Assembly: GCF_033807715.1 (NCBI RefSeq)
Contig: NC_084590.1
Location: 466,001 to 530,000, forward strand
DNA length: 64,000 nt
Direction: 5' to 3'
Source of the DNA: Cololabis saira
Lineage: Eukaryota; Chordata; Actinopteri; Beloniformes; Belonidae
The notes below the pieces were generated by a model. The model did no database searches, was not told where the DNA came from, and saw only the letters and a list, made by a program, of their open reading frames with translations. Positions 61,583 through 64,000 of this stretch are shown in pieces (position 1 is the first letter of the stretch; each line of letters starts with the position of its first letter). The translations under genes were made by a program, and so were the position numbers.

Positions 61583-62540
61583 AACACATACATGTACACT
61601 AGGACACATACATGTACACTAGGACACATGCATGTACAGGACACATACATGTACACTAGGACACATACATGTACACTAGGACACATACATGTACAGGACA
61701 CATACATGTACACTAGGACACATACATGTACACTAGGACACATACATGTACAGGACACATACATGTACATGACACATACATGTACACTAGGACACATACA
61801 TGTACACTAGGACACATACATGTACAGGACACATACATGTACACTAGGACACATACATGTACAGGACACATACATGTACACTAGGACACATACATGTACA
61901 GGACACATACATGTACAGGACACATACATGTACAGGACACGTACATGTACAGGACACATACATGTACAGGACACATACATGTACACTAGGACACATACAT
62001 GTACACTAGGACACATACATGTACACTAGGACACATACATGTACAGGACACGTACATGTACACTAGGACACATACATGTACAGGACACATACATGTACAG
62101 GACACATACATGTACCGGACACATACATGTACACTAGGACACATACATGTACACTAGGACACATACATGTACAGGACACGTACATGTACAGGACACATAC
62201 ATGTACACTAGGACACGTACATGTACAGGACACATACATGTACAGGACACATACATGTACACTAGGACACGTACATGTACAGGACACATACATGTACAGG
62301 ACCCATACATGTACACTAGGACACATACATGTACAGGACACATACTTGTACAGGACACATACATGTACAGGACACTTTCATGTACACTAGGACACATACA
62401 TGTACAGGATACATACATGTACAGGACACGTACATGTACACTAGGACACATACATGTACAGGACACGTACATGTACAGGATACATACATGTACAGGATAC
62501 ATACATGTACAGGACCCGTACATGTACAGGACACGTACAT
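61583..62540. repeat. minisatellite, 17/20-bp unit GGACACATACATGTACA(CTA)
   Basis: The unit alternates between 17 bp and a 20-bp form with an extra ACT. There are roughly 50 copies with scattered A-to-G variants (ACACGTACATG). It creates open frames in several phases on both strands. None is a gene. Confidence 0.97.
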
Positions 62541-62544
62541 GATA

Positions 62545-63802
62545 TTTAATGGTTTGCATTAATGGGCGTGGCCTAATGGCTCAACAGCGCCCCCTAGAAA
62601 ACTTTGTGCCTCAAGCCCCACAATACGGTTTGACGTACATGCACGAAAATCGGTACACACCTGTATCATGTTGCAACTTAAAGAAAAGTCTCTTGGCGCC
62701 ATGGCCGAAACCAAACAGGAAGTCGGCCATCTTGAATTAATCGTGTCATTTTGGCGAAATGTATGCCATTTCTTCGGCAGTTAATACAGCCCAAACCGTA
62801 ACGTGCACCCAGGTGTGTTATACATCAAAATGTGCGTCTCCGTCCTGTGACAACACGCATTACTTTTCTCTTTTAAAAGCGTTACCGTGGCGACGCTAGA
62901 CGCCAAAAAGCGCTCCCACCCTTCATCTGATTGGTTCAGACAGAAAAAACTTTGTGCCTCAAGCCCCACAATACGGTTTGATGTACATGAACGAAAATTG
63001 GTACACACCTGTATCATTTCGCAACTTAAAGAAAAGTCTCTTGGCTCCAATTCAGAAACCCAACAGGAAGTCGGACATTTTGAACATTTTGAATTAATCA
63101 CGTAATTTTGGCGCAATTTATGCCATTCCTTCGGCAGTTAATACAGCCCGAACCATAACTTGCACACAGATGTGTTATACATCAAAATATGCGTCTCCAT
63201 CCTGCGACTACGCACATTACTTTTCTCTTTCAAAAGCGTTACCGTGGCGACGCTAGACGCCAAAAAGCGCGCCCACCCTTCATCTGATTGGTCCATATTT
63301 GATAGTTTCACTAAAAGTCACCAAATTTTGCATGCAAGCCAGGCCTGGCGATAAATTTGATATTTCATGGTTTGCATTAATGGGCGTGGCCTAACGGCTC
63401 AACAGCGCTCGCTAGAAAACTTTTCTCTGCCATAACTTTTGAATGGTTTGACATAAAGACTCTTGGGTGGTGTCATCAGACTCTGTATTGAGTCCTTGAC
63501 CATAATTGGTGAAAATTAGCCCCGCCCCTTCTTCTGATTGGTTGTCCCTATTTTCTGCTATAACTTTTGAATGGTTTGACATAGAGAGTCGTGGGTGGGG
63601 TCATCGGACTCTGTATTGAGTCCTTGACCTTCATTGGCCTGAATTAGCCCCGCCCTTTCTTCTGATTGGTTGTCCCTAATTTCTGCTATAACTTTGGAAT
63701 GGTTTGACATAGGAAGTCGTGGGTGGTGTCATTTCTGATATGCTTATGGGGGACGGTGGCCATGAGTGCGAGGGCCCGTTCATCGCTGCTTGCAGCTTTA
63801 AT
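62545..63802. repeat. dispersed teleost repeat, internally duplicated
   Basis: Blocks such as TTTGTGCCTCAAGCCCCACA, CTTCGGCAGTTAATACAGCC and CGTGGCGACGCTAGACGCCA occur twice (about 62605-62900 and 62950-63290). ATAACTTTTGAATGGTTTGA recurs three times after 63430. It relates to 20111-20410 in opposite orientation and ends with GAGGGCCCGTTCATCGCTGC and TTGCAGCTTTAAT. Confidence 0.75.
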
Positions 63803-64000
63803 TGAGTTTATTATTGCAGTCAAAAAAGGTTGGTCAGCTAGTCAGCATTATATATTTATTGTAAAGACTAGGAGAATGTTCCATCTGTGGGCAGGAAGGA
63901 TTTTCTGTCCTGTCCTTCAGCTAACCTGAAGAAGTCTCTGACTGACTGAAGACTGTTTCGTCATTGTGTTGTGTGGATGCTGTGCAGTGTTGCTTCTTTT
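63803..64000. other. right edge, nothing recognised
   Basis: This is short unassigned sequence after the dispersed repeat. Confidence 0.4.

Noticed and set aside
61453..62562. Overlapping TYMYRTHTC and MYVSCTCMCP frames
   Set aside because: They are translations of the 17/20-bp minisatellite in all phases.

Overview
The window is vertebrate nuclear DNA, almost certainly from a teleost fish. The evidence is long introns with GT/AG borders, L2-, Rex1- and RTE-like LINE pieces, many hAT, Tc1 and TTAA-flanked DNA-transposon remnants, and long CA, GATA and AAT microsatellites. The species cannot be named from sequence alone. There are no bacterial operons, CRISPR arrays or tRNA genes that I can support.

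The one clearly recognisable gene is a class I myosin, best matched to myosin-Ic, on the minus strand. Fourteen coding exons between 21075 and 1451 join in frame with conserved splice sites. They encode about 527 codons of the motor domain: N-terminal segment, P-loop, switch I, switch II, relay region and the motor up to the Gly before the 'FLDKNN'-type segment. The rest of the motor, the IQ neck and the TH1 tail lie beyond position 1. The 5' UTR or alternative first exons were not found in the 43 kb to the right.

The introns are swollen by repeats. A MITE cluster lies at 2466-5222. A ~96-copy 21-bp minisatellite at 5910-7925 creates three spurious ORFs of 680-689 aa. The intron at 14660-20589 carries an L2-like LINE with two TTAA-flanked elements nested inside it, then a 31-bp minisatellite.

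From 21.1 to 59.7 kb the sequence is mostly transposon debris and unassigned AT-rich DNA. It includes a second TTAA element broken by an L2 LINE, a Rex1-like LINE, a non-autonomous LTR-like element and an L1/Tx1-clade RT scrap. A LINE at about 43.1-47.16 kb is broken by several separable insertions. One of these insertions contains the 5' end of 28S rRNA with apparent ITS2 sequence. One plausible exon of an unrecognised plus-strand gene lies at 59809-60303. The right end is a 17/20-bp minisatellite and a dispersed fish repeat.

I found no convincing new multi-gene system. The most interesting items are the 28S/ITS2 capture, a 76-bp near-perfect hairpin with 16-bp flanking repeats, an empty-site proof of a TTAA insertion, splice sites built from simple repeats, and the dense CAGCTG array inside the myosin intron.
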